A DNA stretch of 64,000 nt from NCBI RefSeq assembly GCF_900115175.1, contig NZ_FOYV01000001.1:496001-560000 (forward strand). Direction: 5' to 3'. This document shows positions 28,092 to 38,078 of this stretch, piece by piece (position 1 is the stretch's first letter; each line of letters starts with the position of its first letter). Made by a program: the position numbers and the translations under genes. The notes under the pieces were generated by a model, which worked only from the letters and a program-made list of their open reading frames with translations, searched no databases and was not told where the DNA came from. This DNA comes from Marinobacter gudaonensis (GTDB lineage: Bacteria; Pseudomonadota; Gammaproteobacteria; Pseudomonadales; Oleiphilaceae).

Positions 28092-29579
28092 TCAGGTGGT
28101 ACCGGCGTCCGCGTTGGTGACCAGCCGCAGCTCGGCGGTACGCCGGTTCTGCTGTTTCAGCCGCCGTACGCATCGCTCAAGGGTCTTCGAAATCCGGGCG
28201 TGTGATCGGATCATCGAGATCTTTGGCCAGGTTGCCCGTTCCCCTGCGAGTATCATCCGGCGTACATACTCCGGGTCCGGGTTGGCGAGCATGCGTCGAT
28301 AATCCTTCAGGGAATAGGAGGGCGCGATGGTGACATCTCCGGAATAGCGTTGGGCCATGATGGTGTAGAGCTGACCGGACATCTGCCGCAGAAGTTCCGG
28401 CTGAACGCGCTTGCGCAGGTAATCGAACACACCCTGGCCGTGGAACTGCACTTCCGACTTCAGAAGGTGCATCGGCAGCCTTGCAAGCGACAACTTCTCA
28501 TCCCGGCCTCCCCGGCTGAGGAAAGGCACCACGTGGGGGTTGGTCTGGCTGACGATAGTGTAATTCACATCGTACAGATGCATCAGCCGCTCCACCGGCA
28601 GATCGCTGACCACCGAGCCGTCAACAAACTTCAGCCGCGGCATGTACGGCAGGATGTTGCCCTGAATGTCCTTTTTCATCAGGGTAACCGGTGGGAAAAT
28701 CCCGGGTACCGCGGCGCTCGCCAGCACAGCGCTCCAGACCATCAGGTACGGCGACGTGTAGCCGCACAGCAGCCGGGCCTTTTGATGCGCCTGCACCGGC
28801 GAAACACTGACATTGATCGAGCGCCCGGTACGCTGAAAAGCTTCCTCGAAGGTGTACTCGCCGATATTAGCCCGCAGGCAGGAGCGCAGCTGTTCCTGAT
28901 CCATCAGACCATCGCCGCGCACGGCACTGAGCAGACCACGCCACTTCCAGGCCTTGAGGTTGTGATTCTCCGGCACCAGCATCTCCGGGATCTCGGCATC
29001 GGTATGAACCCCGAGAATACCGGCGATGATCGCGCCTATGCTTGACCCGGCAATTACCTGAGGGAGCAGGCCTTTCTCCCAGAGCGCCTTGATCACACCG
29101 AAATGAAACATGCCAAGGGTGGCCCCGCCACTCAGCAACAGCGCCGGCCGACCGTAACTGGTCAGGGTATCCCGGAAGAACTGGAGTTTCTCCGCCACGG
29201 GAAAATCGGGGACCGGATGGTCACACAGGTAATCCAGCGCCTCGCAGACCTGGGTGATGTATTCCTCAATCAGATGTTTGGTGCCCACGCGGGAGCGCGT
29301 ATAGAGCGCGGGGTTACCCATGTTGCCCAGGTCGTGGTGCAGCCCCTCACGCAATGCCCGCTTGAGTCGCTCGAAATCGTTTTGCTGGCGATACTGCTTG
29401 AGATTACTGAGGCGGTCGTAGATCAGTTCGTAGTGGTAGAGATCTGATGCAAAATCCTCTTTCCAGTCGGCGTTGCCCTCCAGAAAATCGAGTTCCAGGG
29501 CCGCCGCCTTCCAGACCTCGTAGTTGGGCGCCTCGGCCAGCATTTTCCGGAATTTGGCTATTCTGGGATCCTTGAACAC
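28092..29579 (-). CDS. Patatin-like phospholipase/lipase with DUF3336
   Basis: 495 residues, with an N-terminal DUF3336 region (about 1-140) followed by a patatin domain. The oxyanion motif is altered to LLLSGGATLGMFHFGVIKAL, the nucleophile is in the elbow GSSIG, and the DGS in KFVDGSVVSDLPVE carries the aspartate. This architecture is shared with eukaryotic triacylglycerol lipases of the SDP1/Tgl3 type, so acting on stored neutral lipid is a reasonable inference; Marinobacter accumulates wax esters. A tight operon with gspA-gspB is possible but probably incidental. Confidence 0.9.
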   Translation of the reverse strand: MFKDPRIAKFRKMLAEAPNYEVWKAAALELDFLEGNADWKEDFASDLYHYELIYDRLSNLKQYRQQNDFERLKRALREGLHHDLGNMGNPALYTRSRVGTKHLIEEYITQVCEALDYLCDHPVPDFPVAEKLQFFRDTLTSYGRPALLLSGGATLGMFHFGVIKALWEKGLLPQVIAGSSIGAIIAGILGVHTDAEIPEMLVPENHNLKAWKWRGLLSAVRGDGLMDQEQLRSCLRANIGEYTFEEAFQRTGRSINVSVSPVQAHQKARLLCGYTSPYLMVWSAVLASAAVPGIFPPVTLMKKDIQGNILPYMPRLKFVDGSVVSDLPVERLMHLYDVNYTIVSQTNPHVVPFLSRGGRDEKLSLARLPMHLLKSEVQFHGQGVFDYLRKRVQPELLRQMSGQLYTIMAQRYSGDVTIAPSYSLKDYRRMLANPDPEYVRRMILAGERATWPKISMIRSHARISKTLERCVRRLKQQNRRTAELRLVTNADAGTT

Positions 29580-29608
29580 CGCTGACCTCCTTTCGAACCG
29601 ATATGAGC

Positions 29609-30394
29609 TCAGAAATCCTCGAGCATCAGATCTTCGTCATCATCACTGGCGAAGGGATCGTTGACCACCTTGCCGTCGTTGATCAGGAATTCCCTGCGCT
29701 GCAGGAATGCGTTACGCACAAATATATAGCTGTCGCCGGAGATAAAACTCTCTGCGGGAATCAGGTCTGCCCGGCGATCCACAATCTGCAGGGCGCGAGC
29801 ATAGTAAACCTCGGGGCTATCCACTTCATCCCACGCCGAAGGCAGTACAAAGCCGTCCACGGCGAAGCCGGTAAAATGCCTCGGCGTTGACGGACCGAGG
29901 AACGGCAGCATCAGGTACGGACCGGAACCGGTGCCCCAATAGCCAAGGGTCTGACCGAAGTCTTCAGGCCTCTCGGGCAGGTCGAAGGCGGTAGCAACGT
30001 CGATCAAACCGCCCAGACCAAACGTGGTGTTGTAGGTGAAACGGCCCAGTGCCACCACAGCGGACTCCCCCTTCAACTGCAGGACACTGTTGGTGAAGTT
30101 CCGAAGCTCGGTGAGGTTGTTGAAAAAGTTGGTGACACCGCGATCCACCAGCCGGGGCGTAAAGGTCCGGTAGGCCTGGGCTACCGGTTTCAGGAACCAA
30201 CGATCGATGGTTTCGTTGAAGGTAAAGACCTTCCGGTTCCAGTTCTCCCAGGGGTCTGTCGGATTGACCGGCACCGAGCCTTCCGGAGCCGGTTCCTGCA
30301 TGTTCTGGGCAAGCGCAGCTCCGGAGCAGGCCAGCGCCAGAACAAGCGTCATGACCAGAGGGTTCAGGGGGCGCCGGGAAAGAAATTCTCTCAT
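29609..30394 (-). CDS. mlaA: MlaA/VacJ-family outer-membrane lipid transport protein
   Basis: 261 residues. MlaA forms an outer-membrane ring with porins and removes misplaced phospholipids from the outer leaflet for return by the Mla pathway. The family core is clear: DPWENWNRKVFTFNETIDRW, the VTNFFNNLTELRNFTNSVLQ region, and LGYWGTGSGPYLMLPFLGPS. The signal peptide has LALACSGAALA; the cysteine has alanine at -3, so it is not a standard lipobox, and type I cleavage after AALA is also possible. The other mla genes are not in the window. Confidence 0.93.
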   Translation of the reverse strand: MREFLSRRPLNPLVMTLVLALACSGAALAQNMQEPAPEGSVPVNPTDPWENWNRKVFTFNETIDRWFLKPVAQAYRTFTPRLVDRGVTNFFNNLTELRNFTNSVLQLKGESAVVALGRFTYNTTFGLGGLIDVATAFDLPERPEDFGQTLGYWGTGSGPYLMLPFLGPSTPRHFTGFAVDGFVLPSAWDEVDSPEVYYARALQIVDRRADLIPAESFISGDSYIFVRNAFLQRREFLINDGKVVNDPFASDDDEDLMLEDF

Positions 30395-30484
30395 TTGTCA
30401 GCTCTTGGGTTGTCTATTCCGTTTCAGTTCGTCGAAAATACCGGCGCTATTATTGTTATTAACCTATCTTTCCGGAGGAACTCC

Positions 30485-30892
30485 ATGTCAGTACCGGGCA
30501 ATCTTGTAGCAACCATCAACATTCCGTTGCGGTGGGGCGACATGGACGCATACGGCCATGCCAACAATACAGTCTACTTCCGTTTCTTCGAGGAGGCTCG
30601 CATTGTCTGGCTGGCCTCGCTGGAATTGGGCGCGTCCGAACAGCCCACCGGGCCGGTCATTATAAAGACCAGCGCCACCTTTCTAAAGGAATTGAATCAC
30701 CCGGCCACCGTCGAAGTGAAAACCTTTGCCGACAAAGCCGGCAACACCAGTCTCGACACCTATCATCTGATGACAGATGCCGATACCGGCGAGGTCTATG
30801 CGGAGGGATACGCGAAAATCGTCTGGTTCGACCGCAGAACGCGCAAATCAGCGCCGCTGCCGGACAGCCTTCGGGCCCTGGCCAGCAACTGA
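30485..30892 (+). CDS. Hotdog-fold acyl-CoA thioesterase (YbgC/4HBT type)
   Basis: 135 residues, the usual single-hotdog size. The 4HBT signature is RWGDMDAYGHANNTVYFRFF, with the catalytic aspartate in the DMDAYGH loop. It hydrolyses acyl-CoA or acyl-ACP thioesters; chain preference cannot be read. The ATG at 30485 has GGAGG 7 bp upstream. It is divergent from mlaA and converges on the FabH-like gene with 12 bp between the stops. Confidence 0.9.
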   Translation: MSVPGNLVATINIPLRWGDMDAYGHANNTVYFRFFEEARIVWLASLELGASEQPTGPVIIKTSATFLKELNHPATVEVKTFADKAGNTSLDTYHLMTDADTGEVYAEGYAKIVWFDRRTRKSAPLPDSLRALASN

Positions 30893-30904
30893 TGCGGTGC
30901 CGTG

Positions 30905-32026
30905 CTAGCGGCGCCGCACAACCACGCTGCCGATCGAATAGCCGGCACCAAACGAGCAGATAACGCCAAGATCCCCGCTGGCCAGGTCGTCCTTGTGTTT
31001 GTGGAACGCGATGATTGAACCGGCGGAGCTGGTATTGGCGTACTCGTCGAGGATCACCGGCGCCTCGTCCTCAGTGGCATCACGACCCAGCACCTTGCGG
31101 GCAATCAGCTGGTTCATATTCAGATTGGCCTGATGCAGCCACATCCTGCGCAGATCTCCAGGTGTAAGCGACAGACTCTTCAACTGGTTCTGGATGGTTT
31201 CCGCAACCAGCGGTGACACTTCCTTGAACACCTTCCTGCCCTGCTGAACAAACAGTTTGTCCGGTTTCCCGATACCGGATTCATCGGCCCGGTTCAGGAA
31301 ACCAAAATTGTTGCGGATGTTATTGGAAAACTTCGTTTTCAGGCTGGTACCCAGAATTTCAAAGCCCTGCTCCTTCCGAACATCCTCTTCCCGCTCCACC
31401 AGGATGGCCGTGCAGGCATCGCCAAAAATGAAATGGCTGTCCCGATCGCGGAAGTTCAGATGCCCGGAGCAGATCTCCGGACTGACCACCAGCACCGAAC
31501 GGGCACTGCCGTTCTCAACGGAATTCACCGCCGCCTGCAATCCAAAGGTCGCCGAGCTGCACGCCACGTTCATGTCGTAGGCAAAGCCATCAATGCCCAG
31601 AGCCTCCTGGACTTCGATGGCCACCGCCGGATAGGGCCGCTGAAGGTTTGAGCAGGCGACAATCACCGCGTCGACATCGCCAACGGATTTCCCCGCCTGA
31701 TCCAGGGCTTCACGGCAGGCCGCAACGGCCATGTCGCACTGTACCGAGGGCTCGTCGTTACTCCGCTCAGGAATATAAGGCGTCATACGCCGGGGATCCA
31801 GGATGCCATCCTTATCGATCACGTGGCGGCGCTTGATACCAGAGGCTTTCTCGATGAACTCGGAAGACGACGGCTGCAGGGGCGCCACGTCGCCACGCTC
31901 AATAGCCTCGGCGTGTTCGGCGTTGAACGTTTCAACGTACTGATTAAAGGCTTCGACAAGTTCATCGTTGTCGATGGTTGCTGGCGGCGTATAGAGGCCG
32001 GTCCCGCTGATAACGGCTTTGATCAC
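30905..32026 (-). CDS. FabH-like beta-ketoacyl-ACP synthase III
   Basis: 373 residues, longer than classical FabH (about 320). The catalytic triad is readable: Cys in MNVACSSATFGLQ, His in LHQANLNMNQL and Asn in DEYANTSSAGS. Overall it resembles the Pseudomonas aeruginosa PA3286 type, which condenses medium-chain acyl-CoA from beta-oxidation with malonyl-ACP rather than starting synthesis from acetyl-CoA. That substrate is inferred from resemblance only. The neighbouring thioesterase, fadD and MaoC genes fit a lipid-handling district, but they are not one operon. Confidence 0.92.
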   Translation of the reverse strand: MIKAVISGTGLYTPPATIDNDELVEAFNQYVETFNAEHAEAIERGDVAPLQPSSSEFIEKASGIKRRHVIDKDGILDPRRMTPYIPERSNDEPSVQCDMAVAACREALDQAGKSVGDVDAVIVACSNLQRPYPAVAIEVQEALGIDGFAYDMNVACSSATFGLQAAVNSVENGSARSVLVVSPEICSGHLNFRDRDSHFIFGDACTAILVEREEDVRKEQGFEILGTSLKTKFSNNIRNNFGFLNRADESGIGKPDKLFVQQGRKVFKEVSPLVAETIQNQLKSLSLTPGDLRRMWLHQANLNMNQLIARKVLGRDATEDEAPVILDEYANTSSAGSIIAFHKHKDDLASGDLGVICSFGAGYSIGSVVVRRR

Positions 32027-32156
32027 GCTAACCCCACGTAATAATTATGGAAACAGTATGTCTGGGCAAACCCACTGTCAGAAATACTAACACAGTCTCC
32101 GGGTTTTGCCCGCCAGATCACAGTCACTGGCACCGACCTGGTGCATGGCGCCCGTG

Positions 32157-35100
32157 TTACACGCGGGTCTTCTCCCACTGCCGATCCAGACGCTTCACCG
32201 AGACCGTCTTTGCGGTGCCCAATTGCTGGGCAAAGAAAGACACCCGAAACTCCTCCAGCATCCAACGGTAGAGCACAAGCTCCGGATCGCGCACACCCTG
32301 CCGCTTCTGCTCGTCCCGCTTTACGGCATAGCGCGACCAGAGCGGTTCAATGGTGTGCAGGAATTCCCGCTCACGTCCCATTTCCCTGGGCATTTTTTCC
32401 ATGCGAATCAACGCCGCCTCAAAGTAACGCCCGAATTCTCCCAACCACTGTGGGGGCGTATTCACCAGAAAGCCCGGGTATACCAGGTTCTGCAACTGAA
32501 ACTTCAGATCCGCCATGCTGTTGGCCAAAGCCAGGTTGATCTTGCCCTTGAGCTGCTTTGCCACCTTCTGGTAACCCGTCATGGCCTGGTACAGCCGTTC
32601 ATCCCCCTGCTCAAGGACCGGTATAAAGTCGCCACGGTGTGCGTCGAACACCCGCTCAAACTCGTCCGCACTACGGGGGATACCGTCCTCCAGGAAATGC
32701 TGCATGGCGGTAGCCAGAAGAAGGTCGTCCAACAGGACCTTGGACTGGCCGACCGGCGCGAACATCAGTGCCGATTGTTTGAACCTGGGAAGCTTGCGCT
32801 CGAGGTCATCAAGGGTTCTGCCGAATCGGTTAATAATCAGCCGGGCAACCGCCTTGCGCGACGTGTCCTCGGCGGTCAGCGGATCCAGGCAGCGGATCTG
32901 ACGGACATTCCGGCCAAGGTCCTCCAGAGCCGGATAAACGGTGATCTGCATACCGCCCTTCTCGGTCTGTACCTGCGCGGGCAAGCTGCCGAACTGCCAG
33001 TGGTCGTACTCCCCGGAGGGTTCCTCTGCCGCCCTGTCCGAAGCCGCCGAGGCCAGGGCTTGCTCTGCCTTCCCCTCGAGCTGGTGTTGCAGCTCGGCGG
33101 TATCGCGACTCTCCGCGATCGGCCGGCCACCGTCACCCAGAACGCGCAGATTCATCCGGAGATGTCTCGGCAATTCCGCTTCTGCCCAGGCCTGGGGATC
33201 AATCTGGACACCCGTCATTCGGCGCAACTGCTCGCCCAACTGGAGCGTGAGCGGCTCGTTGGAGGGTTGAAGATTCTCGAGGGCAGCATCCACAAAATCC
33301 GGCACCGGCACGAAATTCCGGCGCAACGCCTTGGGCAGCGATTTGACCAGGGCAATGCACTTCTCGCGGAGCAGTCCCGGTACCAGCCATTCCAGGCGTC
33401 GGGACGGAATCTGTTTGAGCGCCATCAGCGGCACCTGCAGGGTGACGCCATCCTGCTCGCTGGTAGGTTCAAACTCGTAGCTGAGCGGGTATCGAACCCC
33501 CTCCCACTCCAGGTAGTCCGGGTACAGGTCGCGGGCACCGGCGTCCACCGGGCGCTGCAGAATATCCTCTTCGGTAAGCTCCAGGTCTTTCAATTGCCCG
33601 GCCGAGAGCCCTTTCCACCAGCTTTCAAAGTGGCGACCACTGATGATGTCGTCCGGCAGCCGCTCATCGTAGAACGCCACCAGCACCTCGTCGTCCACCA
33701 GCAAATCGCGCCGACGGGTCTTCTTTTCCAGGTTTTCGACGGTGTCGAGCATTTCCCGGTTGCGGGCGATGAACGGCGCCCTTGAGCGGTAATCTCCTTC
33801 CACCAGGGCACGGCGGATGAACAGGTTCCGGCATTCGGCAGGGTCAACCTTGGCGTACGGGATGCGTCGCTTGGCTACGATATCCAGGCCATAAAGCGTC
33901 ACCTTCTCGTATCCCATCACCTGAGCCCGCTTCTGTTCCCAGTGCGGTTCAAAGTAATGGTGCTTGAGAATATGGCCCGCCAGAGGCTCCACCCACTCCG
34001 GCTGAATGGACGCCACCATACGGGCGAACACACGGCTGGTTTCCACGATCTCGGCTGCCACAATCCATTTGGGCCCGGTTTTGGCCACTTTCGAGCCGGG
34101 AAAGATCAGCACTTTCCGGTTGCGGGTCGCCAGGTACTCCTTTTTCTCGAGCTTGACCGCCACCTGTCCGAGCAGACCCGCAAGAATGGCCTTGTGCAGG
34201 GACTCGTAGCTGGCCGCGTCCTTGTTGATCGGCAGCTTCTGCTCCCGACAGATCAGCGTGAGTTGGCGATGAATATCCCGCCATTCGCGCATGCGCATCC
34301 AGCTCAGGAAGCTCTTCTGGCAGACCTTCTTGAGCTGGTTCTGGGACAGCTCCTGGCGTTGTTCCTCGAAAAAATTCCAGATATTCAGCAGGGTGACGAA
34401 ATCCGATTCCTTATCATTAAACGGCGCATGGGCCTGGTCCGCCGCCTGCTGTTTGTCCTGGGGGCGCTCCCGCGGGTCCTGTATGCTAAGGCCGGCAATG
34501 ATGATCAGGGTTTCCGCAAGACTTCCAAGCTCGCCCGCCGTCACCAGCATCCGGGACAGCCGCGGGTCAAGGGGCAGTCGGGCCATGGTCCTGCCCAGTC
34601 GGGTGACCTTGCGCCGGTCGTCGACGGCACCCAGCTCCTCGAGCAACTTGTAACCATCGTTTACCTGGCGCTTGTCGGGCGCTTCCAAGAACGGGAACTG
34701 GCGGATTTCGCCGAGGCCGGAGGTGGCCATCTGGAGGATGACCGACGCCAGATTGGTCCGAAGGATTTCCGGATCGGTGTATTCCGGGCGATTGATGAAA
34801 TCGGTCTCGTCGTACAGCCGGAAGCAGAGACCAGGTGCCACCCGGCCACATCGACCGGCCCGCTGGTTGGCACTGGCCTGGGAGATGGGTTCGATGGGCA
34901 AGCGCTGGATTTTGGAGCGCACGCTGTACCGGCTGATCCGGGCGACCCCGGTATCAATCACATAGCGGATGCCCGGAACGGTGAGCGAGGTTTCCGCCAC
35001 ATTGGTGGAGAGCACGATCCGGCGCCCCTTGTGCGGCTGGAACACCCGGTTCTGCTCGGCATTGCTGAGGCGGGAGTACAGCGGCAGTACCTCGGTATGG

Positions 35101-36092
35101 CGCAGATCGACGTGGCGCAACACCTTGCTGAGTGCCCGGATTTCACGCTCACCGGGCAGAAACACCAGCACATCACCGGGCGGTTGCTTCTCGCTGCGTT
35201 CATGCTGTTCGATTTCGTCCAGGGCGCCCAGCACACCATCGGTCCAGCCCTGGTCGCGGTCGTCCTCGTCGCCGGTCAAAGGGCGATACCGGATATCCAC
35301 CGGGTAGGTCCGGCCACTGACTTCTATCACCGGGGCCTTGTCAAAGAACTCGCTGAAGCGCTCCACCTCGATGGTGGCCGACGTAATGATGACCTTCAGG
35401 TCCGGCCGTTTGGGCAACAGCTGTTTCAGGTAGCCGAGCAGAAAATCGATGTTAAGGCTACGCTCGTGGGCCTCATCAATGATCAGGGTATCGTATCGGT
35501 CCAGAAACCTGTCGTGCTGAACTTCCGCCAACAGGATGCCGTCGGTCATCACCTTGACCCGCGATTGCTCGGAGGTATTGTCCGTAAACCGCACCTGATA
35601 GCCGACCTGCTGGCCCGTCTGCTCGCCGAGCTCCTCGGCAATACGGGCGGCAACGCTGCGGGCGGCAATCCGGCGGGGCTGGGTATGGCCAATCAGTCCC
35701 CGGATCCCACGGCCGCTGTTCATGCAGATCTTCGGGATCTGTGTGGTTTTACCCGAGCCGGTTTCCCCGGCAATAATCACCACCTGATGGTTCTCGATGG
35801 CCTCCCGGATGTCGTCCACCCGGTCCGATACGGGTAGCCCGGCCGGAAAGCTGGCAGGCTTGTGCTGTGCATGGCGTTGCTGGACCTTTGCCAGTCCCTG
35901 CTCCAGCCAACGGGCCATTTTCTCCAGATCCTTCGGGCCTGGCCGCCCCTTGCTCCGAGCTACGGCTTTCACAATCCGGGCCGCCTCCTGCTGATTGCAG
36001 GCATCCAGTTGCTCGGTTATGGCCTTGACAGCGGCCACGCCGTCAGGCTTCGGGGTCGGGGCTTTGGCAATCGAGGAATCGGTGTCTGTCAT
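32157..36092 (-). CDS. hrpA: ATP-dependent RNA helicase HrpA
   Basis: DEAH-box helicase of 1311 residues, the normal HrpA length; it helps rescue stalled ribosomes and processes mRNA. Walker A GETGSGKTTQIPKIC, the box DEAHERSLNIDFLLGYL and SAT motif TSATI are in the first third, followed by the helicase-associated and OB regions and DUF3418 at the C-terminus. The 130 bp upstream of it to the FabH-like start hold nothing recognisable. Long open frames antisense to it are shadows. Confidence 0.97.
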   Translation of the reverse strand: MTDTDSSIAKAPTPKPDGVAAVKAITEQLDACNQQEAARIVKAVARSKGRPGPKDLEKMARWLEQGLAKVQQRHAQHKPASFPAGLPVSDRVDDIREAIENHQVVIIAGETGSGKTTQIPKICMNSGRGIRGLIGHTQPRRIAARSVAARIAEELGEQTGQQVGYQVRFTDNTSEQSRVKVMTDGILLAEVQHDRFLDRYDTLIIDEAHERSLNIDFLLGYLKQLLPKRPDLKVIITSATIEVERFSEFFDKAPVIEVSGRTYPVDIRYRPLTGDEDDRDQGWTDGVLGALDEIEQHERSEKQPPGDVLVFLPGEREIRALSKVLRHVDLRHTEVLPLYSRLSNAEQNRVFQPHKGRRIVLSTNVAETSLTVPGIRYVIDTGVARISRYSVRSKIQRLPIEPISQASANQRAGRCGRVAPGLCFRLYDETDFINRPEYTDPEILRTNLASVILQMATSGLGEIRQFPFLEAPDKRQVNDGYKLLEELGAVDDRRKVTRLGRTMARLPLDPRLSRMLVTAGELGSLAETLIIIAGLSIQDPRERPQDKQQAADQAHAPFNDKESDFVTLLNIWNFFEEQRQELSQNQLKKVCQKSFLSWMRMREWRDIHRQLTLICREQKLPINKDAASYESLHKAILAGLLGQVAVKLEKKEYLATRNRKVLIFPGSKVAKTGPKWIVAAEIVETSRVFARMVASIQPEWVEPLAGHILKHHYFEPHWEQKRAQVMGYEKVTLYGLDIVAKRRIPYAKVDPAECRNLFIRRALVEGDYRSRAPFIARNREMLDTVENLEKKTRRRDLLVDDEVLVAFYDERLPDDIISGRHFESWWKGLSAGQLKDLELTEEDILQRPVDAGARDLYPDYLEWEGVRYPLSYEFEPTSEQDGVTLQVPLMALKQIPSRRLEWLVPGLLREKCIALVKSLPKALRRNFVPVPDFVDAALENLQPSNEPLTLQLGEQLRRMTGVQIDPQAWAEAELPRHLRMNLRVLGDGGRPIAESRDTAELQHQLEGKAEQALASAASDRAAEEPSGEYDHWQFGSLPAQVQTEKGGMQITVYPALEDLGRNVRQIRCLDPLTAEDTSRKAVARLIINRFGRTLDDLERKLPRFKQSALMFAPVGQSKVLLDDLLLATAMQHFLEDGIPRSADEFERVFDAHRGDFIPVLEQGDERLYQAMTGYQKVAKQLKGKINLALANSMADLKFQLQNLVYPGFLVNTPPQWLGEFGRYFEAALIRMEKMPREMGREREFLHTIEPLWSRYAVKRDEQKRQGVRDPELVLYRWMLEEFRVSFFAQQLGTAKTVSVKRLDRQWEKTRV

Positions 36093-36159
36093 TTACAAAC
36101 CGGCGTGCGCTCTCTGGATTCGGATTGGGCGACAGTCTATCGGGAATTTCCGGCTCTTA

Positions 36160-36192
36160 AAAATAGAAAAACCCCGCCGAAGCGGGGTTTTC
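36160..36192 (-). terminator. Rho-independent terminator after fadD
   Basis: Minus-strand stem AAAACCCCGC / GCGGGGTTTT with a TTCG loop, followed by TTTCTATTTTT. It lies 23 bp past the fadD stop and separates fadD from hrpA. Confidence 0.9.
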
Positions 36193-36214
36193 ATCGTGCC
36201 GGCGACAACAACCG

Positions 36215-37891
36215 CTACTTCTTGTTGGCCTCGTCACGCAGCTCGCGGCGCAGGATCTTGCCGACGTTGGTCTTGGGCAGCTCATCCCGGAATTCGAACT
36301 GCTTGGGCACCTTGTAGGCGGTCAGCCGCTCGCGACAGAACTCCTTGAGTTCGTTCTCGGTAACACCCTCGGCGGTGGGCACCAGGAACACCTTCACAGC
36401 CTCGCCACTCTTGGCGTCGGGCACACCCACAGCGGCACATTCCACCACTTTCGGATGGCTGCTCACCACGTCCTCGATTTCGTTCGGGAACACATTGAAG
36501 CCAGACACGATAATCATGTCCTTCTTGCGATCAACAATGCGGATGTAACCATCCTCCTGGATCAGGGCAATATCCCCGGTGCGAAGGTATCCGTCTTCGG
36601 TGAACGATTTCTGGGTATCTTCCGGGCGCTGCCAGTAGCCCCGCATAACCTGGGGCCCTTTCACACACAACTCACCGGGTTCACCCAGCGGTGTCTCGTT
36701 GCCCTCTTCATCAATGGTCTTGACCTTGGTGGACGGGATCGGCAAGCCGATGGTGCCCAACTGGATGGCGCTGTGGGGATTGAAAGTCACCACGGGAGAA
36801 GTTTCGGTCATGCCAAAGCCTTCGCAGATCTCACAACCGGTTACCCGCTCCCACATCTTCGCTGTGTCACTGGTCAAAGCCATGCCACCTGAAGACGTCA
36901 ATTTCAGGGCGCTGAAATCGAGGTCCTGAAACTCTTCATTGTTGCACAGCGCTACGAACAGGGTGTTCAGGCCCAGGAACGCGGTGAACTTGTGGTTTTT
37001 CAATTCCTTCACAAAGCCCGGAATGTCCCGCGGGTTGGGGATCAGCACGTTGTGGGCGCCAGCCTCAAGCATGATGCCGCAATTCAGGGTAAAGGAGTAA
37101 ATGTGGTACAGGGGCAGCGGCGCGATCACCACTTCCTGCCCTTCCACCACCATATCTTCCATCATCGGGCGGGTCTGCAGGAGGTTGGCAACCAGGTTGC
37201 CGTGGGTCAGCATGGCGCCCTTGGCAACACCGGTGGTGCCGCCGGTGTACTGCAATACCGCGATGTCATCCTGCTTGCACTCAACCGGGGTAAAGGTCTC
37301 GCGTGCACCCGCGTTGAGTACCGCCGGCAGCTTGTGGGCCTGGGGCAGATTGAACGGAGGCACCATCTTCTTCACGTGCTTGACGACAGCGTTCATCAGC
37401 GTACGTTTGATCGGCGAGTGCATGTCGGCAACCTCGGTCACGATCACGTGCTCGATGCCGGTGTGCGGCAATACCTTCTCGGCGTTCTCCGCCATGTTCG
37501 CCAGAACCACCAGCGCCTTGGCACCGGAATCGTTGAACTGATGCTCCATCTCACGGGTGGTGTACAGCGGGTTGGTGTTCACTACAATCAGGCCGGCACG
37601 CATAGCGCCAAACACCACCACTGGATACTGGCTGACGTTCGGCATCTGGACTGCGATACGGTCGCCGGGTTTCAGGTCGGTCTTGTTCTGCAGCCAGGCG
37701 GCGAAGTTGCGACTCTGGGTATCCAGGTCACGGTAAGTGAGGGTAGCGCCAACAGCACTGAATGCGGGACGATCGGCGAATTTTTTGACCGCCTGCTCAA
37801 ACACATCCACCATGCTCTTGTACTTGTTCAGGTCTATCTCCCGGGGCACGCCGGCGGGGTATTTGTCCTGATAGAACTGCTCAAAATCCAT
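36215..37891 (-). CDS. fadD: Long-chain fatty acid-CoA ligase
   Basis: Activates fatty acids to acyl-CoA with ATP at the inner membrane, feeding beta-oxidation and lipid synthesis. About 558 residues, matching FadD. The AMP-binding motif is YTGGTTGVAKGAMLTHGNL, the A5 motif is EGFGMTETSP, and the fatty-acyl signature includes GYLRTGDIALIQEDGYIRIV. The ATG at 37891 (AGGAG 6 bp upstream) opens MDFEQFYQDKYPAG; the frame extends upstream, but that part is not FadD-like. A terminator follows. Divergent from a MaoC hydratase across 187 bp. Confidence 0.95.
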   Translation of the reverse strand: MDFEQFYQDKYPAGVPREIDLNKYKSMVDVFEQAVKKFADRPAFSAVGATLTYRDLDTQSRNFAAWLQNKTDLKPGDRIAVQMPNVSQYPVVVFGAMRAGLIVVNTNPLYTTREMEHQFNDSGAKALVVLANMAENAEKVLPHTGIEHVIVTEVADMHSPIKRTLMNAVVKHVKKMVPPFNLPQAHKLPAVLNAGARETFTPVECKQDDIAVLQYTGGTTGVAKGAMLTHGNLVANLLQTRPMMEDMVVEGQEVVIAPLPLYHIYSFTLNCGIMLEAGAHNVLIPNPRDIPGFVKELKNHKFTAFLGLNTLFVALCNNEEFQDLDFSALKLTSSGGMALTSDTAKMWERVTGCEICEGFGMTETSPVVTFNPHSAIQLGTIGLPIPSTKVKTIDEEGNETPLGEPGELCVKGPQVMRGYWQRPEDTQKSFTEDGYLRTGDIALIQEDGYIRIVDRKKDMIIVSGFNVFPNEIEDVVSSHPKVVECAAVGVPDAKSGEAVKVFLVPTAEGVTENELKEFCRERLTAYKVPKQFEFRDELPKTNVGKILRRELRDEANKK

Positions 37892-38078
37892 CACCATCTC
37901 CTGTTTGGCGCTTCTGATTGTAATGATCGACCAATGCCAGACTGAGAAGAAAATCAACCCGACAAAAGTATCAGCCTCAAAAAAGAGGGGAGAGAATAGC
38001 AGTTTTGTTAACGATGAGGTAGTTTTCGGATTGATAACCGGAACACCTGTACCAGCCAACCTTCGTGCGGAGCACGCC

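Noticed and set aside
32106..33785. Plus-strand open frame of 559 codons
   Set aside because: Antisense shadow of the HrpA C-terminus, with low-complexity composition and no family.
33942..35837. Long plus-strand open frame (631 codons) inside hrpA
   Set aside because: It is antisense to clear HrpA motifs, has no recognisable domain and reflects GC-rich codon use of the real gene.
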